From Kutzneria kofuensis (GTDB taxonomy: Bacteria; Actinomycetota; Actinomycetes; Mycobacteriales; Pseudonocardiaceae), in assembly GCF_014203355.1 (NCBI RefSeq), contig NZ_JACHIR010000004.1:124001-188000 (forward strand): a stretch of DNA of 64,000 bases, given 5' to 3'. The notes beneath the pieces were generated by a model. That model was not told the DNA's origin. It did no database searches and saw only the letters and a list, made by a program, of their open reading frames with translations. The position numbers and the translations under genes were made by a program. This document shows, piece by piece, positions 50,012-58,310 of this stretch; the stretch's first letter is position 1; every line of letters begins with the position of its first letter.

Positions 50012-50976
50012 TGGACATGCCCCAGCACGCCCATACGGCCGGCAACGACATCCTCTCGGCACTGCTGCCCGCGCTCGTCCTGTTCGCCTGCGCCGCCGGC
50101 TACCTGCACCTGGCCAGGCGCGCCCACCGTCGTAACCCGGCACTGGGCTGGAGCCGATGGCGAACGGCCAGCTTCACCCTCGGCCTCGTCCTGCTGGCCG
50201 TCGCACTGTTGCCGCCCGTCGCACCATGGGCCCACATCGACTTTCGCGGTCACATGGCCCAGCACCTGCTGATCGGCATGTACGCGCCACTGGCACTTGT
50301 GCTCGGTGCACCCGTCACCCTCGCACTACGGGCTGTGTCCACCCGCCGCGGCCGGCAGTTCACCGCTCTCCTGCACAGCCGTCCGGCTCGACTGCTGGCA
50401 CATCCCGCCATTGCGCTGCTGTTGTCGACCGGCAGCCTCGCGGTGCTCTACTTCAGCCCGCTCCACGAAACGATCACCAGCCAGCCGGCCGGGCACTGGC
50501 TGCTGCACGCCCACTTCCTGTTCTCCGGCTGCCTGTTCGCCTACGTCATCGCCGGGCCCGACCCCGCCCCCGCACGACCCGGCGTCCGGACCAGGCTGGT
50601 CTACCTCGGCTGCGCCATCGCAGCGCACGCGGCGATCTCACAGTTGATGTACGGGGGATACTGGATCGACATCCACGCCCCCGCCGCCCAGATCCGGGGA
50701 GCCGCGGAGATCATGTACTACGGCGGCGACATCGCCGAACTGCTCCTCGCCGCCGCTCTCGTCGCGACCTGGCGCCCCGAGCACACGTCCGGCCCGTCAC
50801 GGTTTCCGCGCCACCGCGGCCAGCATCGAGTCGTGCCACAGGGTGTCGTCCACCACGCGCACCGATTCCGGGCGCCAGAACGACGTGTAGACCAGCCCGG
50901 GGTCGAGCACCTCCAGGTCGTCGAGCAGCGCCGCGATCCACTCCCGGGACCGGGCGGTCGCGGCGCTGGTCAGTGA
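50011..50976 (+). CDS. ctaG: Cytochrome c oxidase assembly protein, CtaG family
   Basis: A 321-residue membrane protein with about seven membrane segments and the CtaG_Caa3 pattern HMAQHLLIGMYAPLALVLGAP, LHETITSQPAGHWLLHAHFLFSGCLF and ISQLMYGGYW, rich in conserved His and Met. It helps copper delivery to haem-copper oxidases. It overlaps the DUF2243 stop by one base, so the two are coupled. The last 60 residues or so (after VATWRPEHTSG) are polar, Arg/His-rich and lie entirely over the 3' end of the convergent methyltransferase gene. They look like accidental read-through rather than a conserved domain; the functional protein probably ends near residue 255. Confidence 0.88.
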   Translation: MDMPQHAHTAGNDILSALLPALVLFACAAGYLHLARRAHRRNPALGWSRWRTASFTLGLVLLAVALLPPVAPWAHIDFRGHMAQHLLIGMYAPLALVLGAPVTLALRAVSTRRGRQFTALLHSRPARLLAHPAIALLLSTGSLAVLYFSPLHETITSQPAGHWLLHAHFLFSGCLFAYVIAGPDPAPARPGVRTRLVYLGCAIAAHAAISQLMYGGYWIDIHAPAAQIRGAAEIMYYGGDIAELLLAAALVATWRPEHTSGPSRFPRHRGQHRVVPQGVVHHAHRFRAPERRVDQPGVEHLQVVEQRRDPLPGPGGRGAGQ

Positions 50977-51618
50977 CTTGGTCATCTCGAGGACGGCACC
51001 GAACTCGAGCAGGTCCCGCTGGCGCCGGTCGAGGGTGGCGTGCGAGATCACGACGTGGCTGCCGGGGGCGAGCAGGGACTTGTAGTGGGCCACCATGGCG
51101 GCCGTCTCGTCGGCGTCCGGCAGGTAGTACAGCGACGCGGTCATCAGCAGGCCGATCGGTTCGTCGAAGTTCAGCAGCTGACGGGTGACCGGGGCCCTGA
51201 GCACGGCGCCGACGTGTCGCATGTCGGCCTCCACGATGCCCACGCCCGCCACCCCGCCGAGGGTCAGCGTGCTGTGTGCGACCGCGACTTCCTCGTTGTC
51301 GACGTAGACCACACGGCTGTCGGGCTGTACCCGCCGGGCCATCTGGTGCACGCTCTCGCCGGTCGGGATGCCCGAGCCGAGATCGAGGTACTGGCGGACA
51401 CCGGCCTCGGCGCAGGTGATCACCGCCCGCCGCAGGAACGCCCGGTTGGACCGGGCGGCGGCCCGCAACCAGGGCATCTGCTCGATGGCCCGCTCGGCCC
51501 AGTCCCGGTCGACCGCGAAGTTGCAGGCGCCGCCGATGAGGTAGTCGTACACCCTGGACGGGCTCGGCCTGCTCAGGTCGACCACCCAGGGGATGGGTCT
51601 CGACGCGTTCTCACCCAC
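50797..51618 (-). CDS. SAM-dependent methyltransferase (SAM_MT, DUF574 family)
   Basis: A 273-residue protein of the actinobacterial SAM methyltransferase family often called DUF574. The opening PSPSRVYDYLIGGACNFAVDRD, the SAM site YLDLGSGIPTGESVHQ, VVYVDNEEVAVAHS, and the family end YTSFWRPE are all present. These genes are multicopy in actinomycetes; substrates are unknown. The GTG at 51618 is preferred because GGAGAGGTGG lies just upstream; the frame itself continues to 51681. Its 3' end overlaps the convergent CtaG frame by 180 nt. Confidence 0.88.
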   Translation of the reverse strand: MGENASRPIPWVVDLSRPSPSRVYDYLIGGACNFAVDRDWAERAIEQMPWLRAAARSNRAFLRRAVITCAEAGVRQYLDLGSGIPTGESVHQMARRVQPDSRVVYVDNEEVAVAHSTLTLGGVAGVGIVEADMRHVGAVLRAPVTRQLLNFDEPIGLLMTASLYYLPDADETAAMVAHYKSLLAPGSHVVISHATLDRRQRDLLEFGAVLEMTKSLTSAATARSREWIAALLDDLEVLDPGLVYTSFWRPESVRVVDDTLWHDSMLAAVARKP

Positions 51619-51849
51619 AAAACCACCTCTCCGAGGTGGGCGACCGTACCGGACGCCGACGCCGACGGTGATCGGCACCACCCGTTCGGCGGCAGCGAAT
51701 ACCCTTTCAGGGTAAGGAAGTCAGCCGGTCAGGCCGTTACCGGCCACGCTGCGTTTCACACGATCGTGTCGAACCGGTGTCACCGGGTCCGAGCGGGGAT
51801 AGCGTCCCTGGCCGCCAACGCTTCCCCACCGCCAGGAGGCCCCTTCCCG

Positions 51850-52890
51850 ATGAGACTGAGACCCTTGGCCGCTCTCGCGGCATCGCTCGTCGCCGGCTGC
51901 GCGCTGCTCGCCGCCGCGCCCACCGCATCCGCCGACCCCGCCCGCTGCTCCGAATACACCCTGCCGGTGTCCACCAACCTGCTGCTCCCGCTGAGCATGC
52001 ACGGGCAGTTGTGCCTGCCGGCGGGCGCCGTCTCCCCCACGGTCCAACTGCTGCTGCACGGCGCCACGTACAACCGGATGTACTGGGACCTGCCCTACCA
52101 GCCCGCCAACTACTCGTACCAACGGGACATGGCCGCCAACGGGCTGGCCACCTTCGCCGTCGACGAGATCGGCATCGGGCAGAGCAGCCGGCCGTTGAGC
52201 GCCGTCATCACCGGCGCCATGCAGGCCGCCGCCGTGCACACGGTCGTGGGCGACCTCCGCGCCGGTGCCGTCGGCGGCATCGCCTTCAGCAAGGTCGTGC
52301 TCGTCGGCCACTCCGCCGGCTCGGCCATCTCGATCATCGAGGCGGCCACTTACCACGACGTCGACGGCGTGCTGCTGACCGGGATGACCCACCTGCCCGA
52401 CGCCCCCGTCGTGATCGAGGACGTCGCCCTCGGCCTGCACCCGGTGACGCTGGACCCGCAACTGGCCTCGCGCGGCGGCGATCCCGGCTACCTGACCACC
52501 GTGCCCGGCAGTCGCGGCACGATGTACTACTCCGCCGGCGACCTCGACCCGCTCGCCGTCGCCGCCGACGAGACGTACGCCAAGGACCAGGTCTCCGCGA
52601 GCAGCCTGCTCGACATCGTCGGGGTGGGCCTGGCGAGCCCGATCTCGCTGAACATCACCGCGCCGGTGCTCCTCGTCGACGGCACCAACGACACCGGCTT
52701 CTGCGGGCTGCTCCGCAACTGTGCCTACGCCGGCACGCTGCAGGACGAGGAGGCGCCGTACTTCGGCCCCGCCGCCCACCTGACGACCTACGTGCTCGCC
52801 GGCGCCGGACACTCGGTCGCACTCGCCGCCAACGCCTCGCTGTACCGCGACGCCAGTCGCGCCTGGCTGAGCCAGTACGTCGGGATCTGA
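51850..52890 (+). CDS. Secreted alpha/beta hydrolase
   Basis: A 346-residue protein with a signal peptide (about 1-28, ending TASA) and an alpha/beta-hydrolase fold: nucleophile Ser in VLVGHSAGSA, acid Asp in LLVDGTNDTGFC and His in LAGAGHSVAL. Pairs of Cys (CSEY/CLPAG and CGLLRNC) suggest disulfides outside the cell. The oxyanion strand LLLHGATYNRMYWD resembles esterases and lipases. The substrate is unknown. The ATG at 51850 has an AGGAGG site. A 10-bp hairpin follows the stop. Confidence 0.85.
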   Translation: MRLRPLAALAASLVAGCALLAAAPTASADPARCSEYTLPVSTNLLLPLSMHGQLCLPAGAVSPTVQLLLHGATYNRMYWDLPYQPANYSYQRDMAANGLATFAVDEIGIGQSSRPLSAVITGAMQAAAVHTVVGDLRAGAVGGIAFSKVVLVGHSAGSAISIIEAATYHDVDGVLLTGMTHLPDAPVVIEDVALGLHPVTLDPQLASRGGDPGYLTTVPGSRGTMYYSAGDLDPLAVAADETYAKDQVSASSLLDIVGVGLASPISLNITAPVLLVDGTNDTGFCGLLRNCAYAGTLQDEEAPYFGPAAHLTTYVLAGAGHSVALAANASLYRDASRAWLSQYVGI

Positions 52891-52897
52891 GCGCACG

Positions 52898-52923
52898 AGG
52901 GCCCGGCGCACCGGCCGGGCCCT
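52898..52923 (+). terminator. Terminator after alpha/beta hydrolase
   Basis: A perfect 10-bp stem (52898-52907 and 52914-52923) with a 6-nt loop, 7 nt past the stop. Confidence 0.7.
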
Positions 52924-53117
52924 TATGCGCGCGTCGACTCGGACGTCCAGGCGGCCAAGCCGGGCGATCATGACGAGCGGGTCATTCCGCGCGAACACTG
53001 TCTGACGAGACACCATTGCGTCCCCTGGCGGATGGCCACGCGGTTGAAAGAACGCGTCGGACACGCAGACTCGAATGCGTACGACGAAAAGCCGCACGTC
53101 ACCAGGAGTGGACCGTG

Positions 53118-53357
53118 ATGGAAAAAAGGCTCCGTCGACCCTCCCCGCTACGCATCATCGACCAACTGTCCAGCGGCCCGCTCGAAATTCGAACAAGGGA
53201 CCGCATCCGACGGACCACGGTCGATGTGGCGCCGACCGCGACCCGGTTCCGATTACTGGAGATGAACCGCCGGCGAGTTCAGGTCTTCTCCGTGGACGGC
53301 GGTCCCGGCGGCACGGACGACCTGCGCTCCTCCTGCCCGCGGCAGGTGCGGCGGTGA
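53118..53357 (+). CDS. Small basic protein, first of a coupled pair
   Basis: A 79-residue, Arg-rich protein starting at ATG 53118 (MEKRLRRPSPLRIID) with an AGGAG site upstream. GTG 53115 and an in-frame start at 53016 are alternatives. No known domain is evident. It ends RVQVFSVDGGPGGTDD and further Arg residues, and its stop overlaps the next start as GTGA. The tight coupling with the Cys/His protein suggests that the two act together. Confidence 0.55.
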   Translation: MEKRLRRPSPLRIIDQLSSGPLEIRTRDRIRRTTVDVAPTATRFRLLEMNRRRVQVFSVDGGPGGTDDLRSSCPRQVRR

Positions 53358-53581
53358 ACCCGTGCGGACAGCTGCCGCAGCCCCATTTCACCTGGCAGCC
53401 CGCCGCGCTGCGGAGGCACTGCTATCTCGCGGATCATCCCGCCTGGCCGGGCACCGAGCTGCCGGCGCTGTGCGGCGTGGTCATCGTCAGCCGTCGAGCC
53501 GACCGGGACGAGTGGTGGTGGCCGACGTGTCCGCACTGCTATGACGAGGCCCGGCGGATCCAGCTTCGCTGGGCCGGGTGA
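53354..53581 (+). CDS. Small Cys/His/Trp-rich protein, probable zinc-binding
   Basis: A 75-residue protein starting at GTG 53354. It has cysteines in PCGQLP, RRHCYLADH and LCGVV, the motif WWWPTCPHCYDEAR near the end, and several His residues. The CxxC close to the C-terminus plus the earlier Cys/His suggest a zinc-binding fold like those of small actinobacterial zinc-finger proteins. Function unknown. It is translationally coupled to the upstream small basic protein. Confidence 0.6.
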   Translation: MNPCGQLPQPHFTWQPAALRRHCYLADHPAWPGTELPALCGVVIVSRRADRDEWWWPTCPHCYDEARRIQLRWAG

Positions 53582-53821
53582 CGGCCGGTCCTGGTAACCG
53601 GAGTTGCCGAGGCACGCGCAGAAACACCCGCGCAGGCCACATCGTACTCGGGACGACAGTGTCTATTCCGGCCCGACGACTTCACCACGACCATGGGGAA
53701 CCCGGCACTCGTACACCAATGGTTCTCACAGGGACGATGTTCGCGCGCCGCATTCGGTGTACAGAACTGCCGAGGGAAATACCGCGCGCGGACCTGGGGC
53801 CGGATCTCGGGGAGGACGCGG

Positions 53822-54631
53822 GTGGACGAACTGGCGGGGAATCGGCTGGCGCGGGTGGCGCCGGATGTGTCCGGCGGCCGGCACGTCACACCGAGAAATG
53901 TGCCGCTCGCGCTGGCCAACGCGCGATTCGCCGTGCGCGCGCTCGGCGGCGCGCGGCGGGAGGAGTGGTCCGTCGTGTCGACGCTCGCGGACCAGTTGTG
54001 CGCCCGGCAATTCCGCGCCGGCGAGGACCTGTGCTCGCCCGGACAGTGGCCGCCAGGCATATGGATCGTCCAGGACGGCATCGCGGAGGTCGCCGTCGGC
54101 GCCAACGGCAACCGGTGTGTGGTGCAGACGTTGTGCCGCGGGGACGCGTTCGGCCTGGCTCCGCTGATGTCGGGCCGCCGGACGCCGTGCCGCGTGCACG
54201 CCACCACCCATGTGTCCGCGTTGTTGTGGCCGGCGCACGAGTTTCTCGTTCAGCTGGAGCGGAATCCCGCGCTGGCCCGAATGTTGCTGCACGGTCTGGC
54301 CAACCGCATAGTCGACGGGCGAGTTCGGCTGTCGACCGTGCTGGCCAGCAGCTTGGAGGTGCGTGCGGCGCGCATACTGCTGTTGGAGGAACGCGACGGC
54401 GTGGTGCCGGTTTCGCAGGCGACGTTGGCGTCGATGATCGGCGCGTCGCGGCCGGCGCTCAACCGCGTGCTGCGGGACTTCCAGCGGGACCGGACGATCG
54501 AGCTTCAGTACCGCAGGATCAAACTCCTCGACCACGACCGGCTCGACGACCTGGCCCAGTCCACGACGGCGCCCGCACAGCACGAGCTGTCGCGCGGGCC
54601 GCGGATACGCCAGCTCCACACGGGTTGCTGA
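53822..54631 (+). CDS. Crp/Fnr family regulator (plus-strand member of a pair)
   Basis: A 269-residue protein with a cyclic-nucleotide-binding-like beta-roll (about 50-165), a dimer helix and a Crp-type winged HTH (about 190-255, SQATLASMIGASRPALNRVL). The usual cAMP pocket (GE...RxA) is not preserved (AFGLAPLMSGRRTPCRV), so another signal, or none, is likely. GTG 53822 is chosen for the GGGAGG site upstream; the frame is open from 53693. It converges on a paralogue at 54692-55453 with an almost identical recognition helix. Confidence 0.85.
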   Translation: MDELAGNRLARVAPDVSGGRHVTPRNVPLALANARFAVRALGGARREEWSVVSTLADQLCARQFRAGEDLCSPGQWPPGIWIVQDGIAEVAVGANGNRCVVQTLCRGDAFGLAPLMSGRRTPCRVHATTHVSALLWPAHEFLVQLERNPALARMLLHGLANRIVDGRVRLSTVLASSLEVRAARILLLEERDGVVPVSQATLASMIGASRPALNRVLRDFQRDRTIELQYRRIKLLDHDRLDDLAQSTTAPAQHELSRGPRIRQLHTGC

Positions 54632-54691
54632 CGCCGCGCCCGGCAGGGTGGCTCGGTCAACCCCTTCCCTGCGTGGGTGCGGAATGGACAG

Positions 54692-55453
54692 CTACTTCGG
54701 TTCCGCACGGCGGCGGCTGTCGAGCACGCCGACCGGTTCGTCCTGATAGGGCTGGGCGAGCCGGACCAGGGCGGCGCGGTCGAGGATCCGGATCGCCCGG
54801 TAGGACAGCTCGATGACGCCGGCCGTCCGGAGTCCGCGCAGGATGCGGTTGAGCGCCGGCCGGGAGGCGCCGATCATCGACGCGACGACGTCCTGCGGCA
54901 ACGCGACAACATCGTCCCGCGCCTCGATCAGCAGCATGCGCGCCGCGCGGACCTCGAGGCTGCTGACCGCGACCGAGGCGAGCCGGACCCACCCGCTGGT
55001 CACGCGCCTGCTCAGCGTGGGCAGCAGCATCCGGGCCAGCGCCGGGTGCCGGTGCAGCGTGCCGAAGAACAGGCCGGCCGGCCATTCCAGGACCGACACG
55101 GTGTCCACCGCCTGGGCCTGGCACGGCAGAACCTGCCGGCCGAGCAGCTGAACCATGCCGACGACCTCGCCGGCGCCGGCGGTCTGCACGACCCGGCGGC
55201 GCGCGCCCCGCCCGAGGGCCACCTCGACCAGGCCGTGCTGGATGATCCAGACCGCCGACGGCGGCCGGTCCGCCTGCCACAGCTTCTCGCCGGGCCGCAG
55301 CGACCGCAGCGACAACTGGGCGGCCAGCGTCGACAGCACGCCGAAGTCGATGTCGCCCGAGTTCTCGGGGGTCTCGCCGCCGGACAGGCAACAAGCCGCG
55401 AATCGTGCCTTCTCCAGCCCGGCGCGGCGATGCTCGGGCCTGGCGTCGTCCAT
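54692..55453 (-). CDS. Crp/Fnr family regulator (minus-strand member of a pair)
   Basis: A 253-residue paralogue of the convergent Crp-like protein. The cNMP-binding-like domain (about 40-150) has VVGMVQLLGRQVLPCQA where cAMP-binding proteins have GE...R-A, so cAMP binding is unlikely. The C-terminal HTH (QDVVASMIGASRPALNRIL) shares the 12-residue string SMIGASRPALNR with its neighbour, so both probably read similar DNA sites. An N-terminal ACC pair (residues 20-22) is present. About 300 nt of non-coding sequence precedes the start at 55453. Confidence 0.86.
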   Translation of the reverse strand: MDDARPEHRRAGLEKARFAACCLSGGETPENSGDIDFGVLSTLAAQLSLRSLRPGEKLWQADRPPSAVWIIQHGLVEVALGRGARRRVVQTAGAGEVVGMVQLLGRQVLPCQAQAVDTVSVLEWPAGLFFGTLHRHPALARMLLPTLSRRVTSGWVRLASVAVSSLEVRAARMLLIEARDDVVALPQDVVASMIGASRPALNRILRGLRTAGVIELSYRAIRILDRAALVRLAQPYQDEPVGVLDSRRRAEPK

Positions 55454-55760
55454 CTGTCGCTCCCCTCCAGCTGCTGCCGACAGGGACGGGACACCGGTCG
55501 ACGAGCGTCACGACGCGATATGCAGGATGCAACTTGCCAGACGACAGCGCGGGGCAGTAGACAAGGCCGATCGATGCCACCCTATCGGGCGATACGAGTC
55601 ACCCCCGAACGGCGCAGTGCGGGTTGATTCCTCCGTACCCACGCGGACATCGCCTGCACGAGCATTCGCCGCAACGGACCGAAGACTGACCCCGGCGCGA
55701 CGGCGGCCCCTCGGCGGTGCGGGCATACCGCGCGGTCCGGGACGCCTCGACGTCACGTCA
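55454..55760. other. Gene-free region upstream of the minus-strand Crp-like gene
   Basis: About 307 nt. It should contain the Crp-like gene promoter. I find no clear operator, hairpin or coding frame; open frames present here are antiphase and lack ribosome sites. Confidence 0.45.
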
Positions 55761-56696
55761 TCAGGCTCGGCGTGAACCGCCCGCCGCCGTGGGAGCGTTC
55801 TCCTCGGCCTCGAGCTCTGCCCTGGCCTTCCGCAGCTCGTCACGAGCCTCGTCACTCACGCTCGGGTACTGCGGATCAAGTTCCATCAACGTGTGCGCCA
55901 GCACCGCACCGGCGCACAGGCGGGCGAACCACTTCCGGTCCGCCGGGATCACGTGCCACGGCGCCCACGGAGTGCTCGTCGCCGACAGCATCTCGGAGAA
56001 CGCGCGCTGGTAGTCCTTCCAGAACCGCCGTTCCCGGATGTCGGCGGCGGAGAACTTCCAGTTCCGCTCGGGCACGTCGATCCGCTTGAGGAACCGCGCG
56101 CGCTGTTCCTCCCACGACAGGTTGAGAAAGAGCTTCACCACGACGATCCCGTTGTCGGTCAGGTACCGCTCCCAGTCGTTGATCTCGCGGTACCGCCGGG
56201 CCCAGATGTCCTTGCCCCGGGACGCGTCGGGCAGGCGCTGCCGGTCCAGGTTCTCCGGGTGCACCCGGACCACGAGAACCTCCTCGTAGTGCGACCGGTT
56301 GAAGATCCCGATCTCACCGCGGGCGGGCAGCCGACGCGCGTAGCGCCACAGGTAGTCGTGATCGAGCTCCTCGGCCGAGGGGACCTTGAAGCTGCTCACC
56401 TTCACGCCCTGCGGGTTGACCCCGCTCATCACGTGCCGGATCGTGCCGTCCTTGCCACCGGCATCGAGCGCCTGCAGGCACACCAGCACCCCACGGGTCT
56501 TCTCCGCGGCCAACCTGCGCTGGTACTCGGCGAGCAGGTCGACCCCGGCCGCCAACAGCTCCCGGCCCTCCCGCTTCTTCGTCACCCCGGCCTTGAAGGC
56601 CGGGTCGAAGTCCCGGGCCAGCCTGACCTTCGAACCCGGCTCGACCCGCAGTGGCTCGATGAAGTCCGCCGTCCACCTGGCCCGCACCTCGTTCAC
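55761..56696 (-). CDS. ppk2: Polyphosphate kinase 2 (PPK2)
   Basis: A 311-residue P-loop kinase of the PPK2 family. Walker A is LQALDAGGKDGTIRHVMSG, the lid and substrate motifs include FKVPSAEELDHDYLWR and RGEIGIFNRSHYEEVLVVRVHPE, followed by WERYLTDNGIVVVKLFLNLSWEEQRARF. It transfers phosphate between polyphosphate and nucleotides in the cytoplasm. The length and sequence are those of single-domain PPK2 that work on ADP or AMP; class cannot be settled here. GTG 56696 is chosen as start because the open frame above it is not conserved-looking. A monocistronic gene, as far as visible. Confidence 0.92.
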   Translation of the reverse strand: MNEVRARWTADFIEPLRVEPGSKVRLARDFDPAFKAGVTKKREGRELLAAGVDLLAEYQRRLAAEKTRGVLVCLQALDAGGKDGTIRHVMSGVNPQGVKVSSFKVPSAEELDHDYLWRYARRLPARGEIGIFNRSHYEEVLVVRVHPENLDRQRLPDASRGKDIWARRYREINDWERYLTDNGIVVVKLFLNLSWEEQRARFLKRIDVPERNWKFSAADIRERRFWKDYQRAFSEMLSATSTPWAPWHVIPADRKWFARLCAGAVLAHTLMELDPQYPSVSDEARDELRKARAELEAEENAPTAAGGSRRA

Positions 56697-56863
56697 TCGA
56701 CGCCTCCCTCGGTGCCGGCCCCGGGACGAGGCTCGGTGGATCGTCCCCGCGATGATGTCCACGTCCTGGCCACCATCGCAACCGCGGCCCGTCCGGGACG
56801 ACCATGTCGCACCGCCCCGTTCCGTCCGAAATGGACGGTGCGGGCACGGCCCAGCCGGCGGCA

Positions 56864-58033
56864 TCAGGCTCGTCGGTGCTGATCACCGCGCTGCCGCCGC
56901 TCTCCCCCCGCCTTTCTCCTCCGCCGGGCGGCGGACTTCCGCGAGGCCCGTGGCGGTGTCCGGAGCAGCGCGGCGACCCAGCCGGCGTGCGGATCGACGT
57001 CGACCAGCACGACCATGACCAGCAACGTCGCCGGAATCGCCAGCAGCAGGCCCAGCGGGCCGAGGACCCAGGCCCAGAACACCAACGCCATGAACGCGGC
57101 CGCGGCCGACAGCCCGACGGCGTCGCCGACGTAGTAGGGCTGGATGAGCGACTGCGCGACGAAGTTGATCGCGGTGTACACCAGGATGACGATCAGCATG
57201 AGCTGCCAGCCGTTGCCGGCCAGGGCGAGCAGCGCGGGCGGGAGCAGCCCCAGGACGAAGCCGATGTTCGGAATGTAGTTCGTGACGAACGACAGCAGGC
57301 CCCACAACACCACCAGCGGGATGCCCATCCACGCCAGCGCGACGGTGTCCAGCGCGGCGACGATCAGGCCGAAGACCGTCGTGACGACCAGGTACCGCCG
57401 GGTCCGGTGGGCGAAGCCCTCGAGGGCGACGGTGACCTGCGGGCGGTCGGCCGCGATCTCCAGCATCCTCGCGTCGACGCCGGCGGCCTCCATGCTGAGG
57501 AAGAGCAGCAACGCCAGCAGGAACACGATGCTGGTCGTCACTCCGGTCAGGTCGGCCAGCAGGGCTCCGAGGTAGGACAGCACCTTGCCGACGTCCAGCG
57601 AGGCGGCGATGTCGCGGAGCTGGGCCGATCCGACGCCCAACCGGCCCAGCACGTCGGCGGTTTCCGCGACGAGCACCTGGAACCGGTCCGAATACTGGGG
57701 CAACAGCGTGGCCAGCCGCGCCAGCGAGACGACCACCACCAGGCTGAACGCGACCAGAACGCCGTAGACCAACAGGACGAGCACCAGCGTCGCGGCCCAG
57801 GCGGGGAACCCGTGACGCCGCAACCGCTTGTGCACGGGGCTGATCACGATCACGATGACCAGCGCCAGCAGCGTCGGCGCGATCAGCCACGCCGCCGCCC
57901 TGATCCCGGCCACCGTGACGACCGCCGCGGCGGCGCCGAGGAGAATCACCAGGCCACGTGGCATGACCGCGCCCGCACGCGGTGCGGCCGCCGAAGCGGC
58001 CGGGATCCGTCCGTCAGGTATGGGACTCGTCAC
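56864..58033 (-). CDS. AI-2E family transporter (YdiK/TqsA-like permease)
   Basis: A 389-residue membrane protein with about eight hydrophobic segments. The central FGLIVAALDTVALAWMGIPLVVLWGLLSF and NYIPNIGFVLGLLPPALLAL match the AI-2E transporter (UPF0118) signature with the conserved NYIPxxG. An Arg/Lys-rich cytoplasmic tail ends the protein. Members export small molecules or work in Na+/H+ exchange; the substrate cannot be told here. GTG 58033 is the start. It is divergent from the CE1-like gene. Confidence 0.9.
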   Translation of the reverse strand: MTSPIPDGRIPAASAAAPRAGAVMPRGLVILLGAAAAVVTVAGIRAAAWLIAPTLLALVIVIVISPVHKRLRRHGFPAWAATLVLVLLVYGVLVAFSLVVVVSLARLATLLPQYSDRFQVLVAETADVLGRLGVGSAQLRDIAASLDVGKVLSYLGALLADLTGVTTSIVFLLALLLFLSMEAAGVDARMLEIAADRPQVTVALEGFAHRTRRYLVVTTVFGLIVAALDTVALAWMGIPLVVLWGLLSFVTNYIPNIGFVLGLLPPALLALAGNGWQLMLIVILVYTAINFVAQSLIQPYYVGDAVGLSAAAAFMALVFWAWVLGPLGLLLAIPATLLVMVVLVDVDPHAGWVAALLRTPPRASRKSAARRRRKAGGERRQRGDQHRRA

Positions 58034-58310
58034 CTGCCGCTGCTTTCGTTCGCGCTACCCGCGTCATCACCGCACATGCCGGCACTGTGGCACGGCCGGC
58101 ACGGCGGAGTCCTCATCCGTCCGGGGTGACACAGTCCCCACGAACGTTTCGTCCGGAAGTGCCTCGCCGGCATGGAGTGTGGCGGCAGGGTGGCGTGTGG
58201 CCGGCCCACACTCTCGTGGCGTCGATGCTGGTTCGCCGGGACATGGTCCGGGTCAGGCGGCGGCCCTAGCGTTGGTCGGTGAACCGTCCGCGCGTGGGAA
58301 AGGTGCGACG

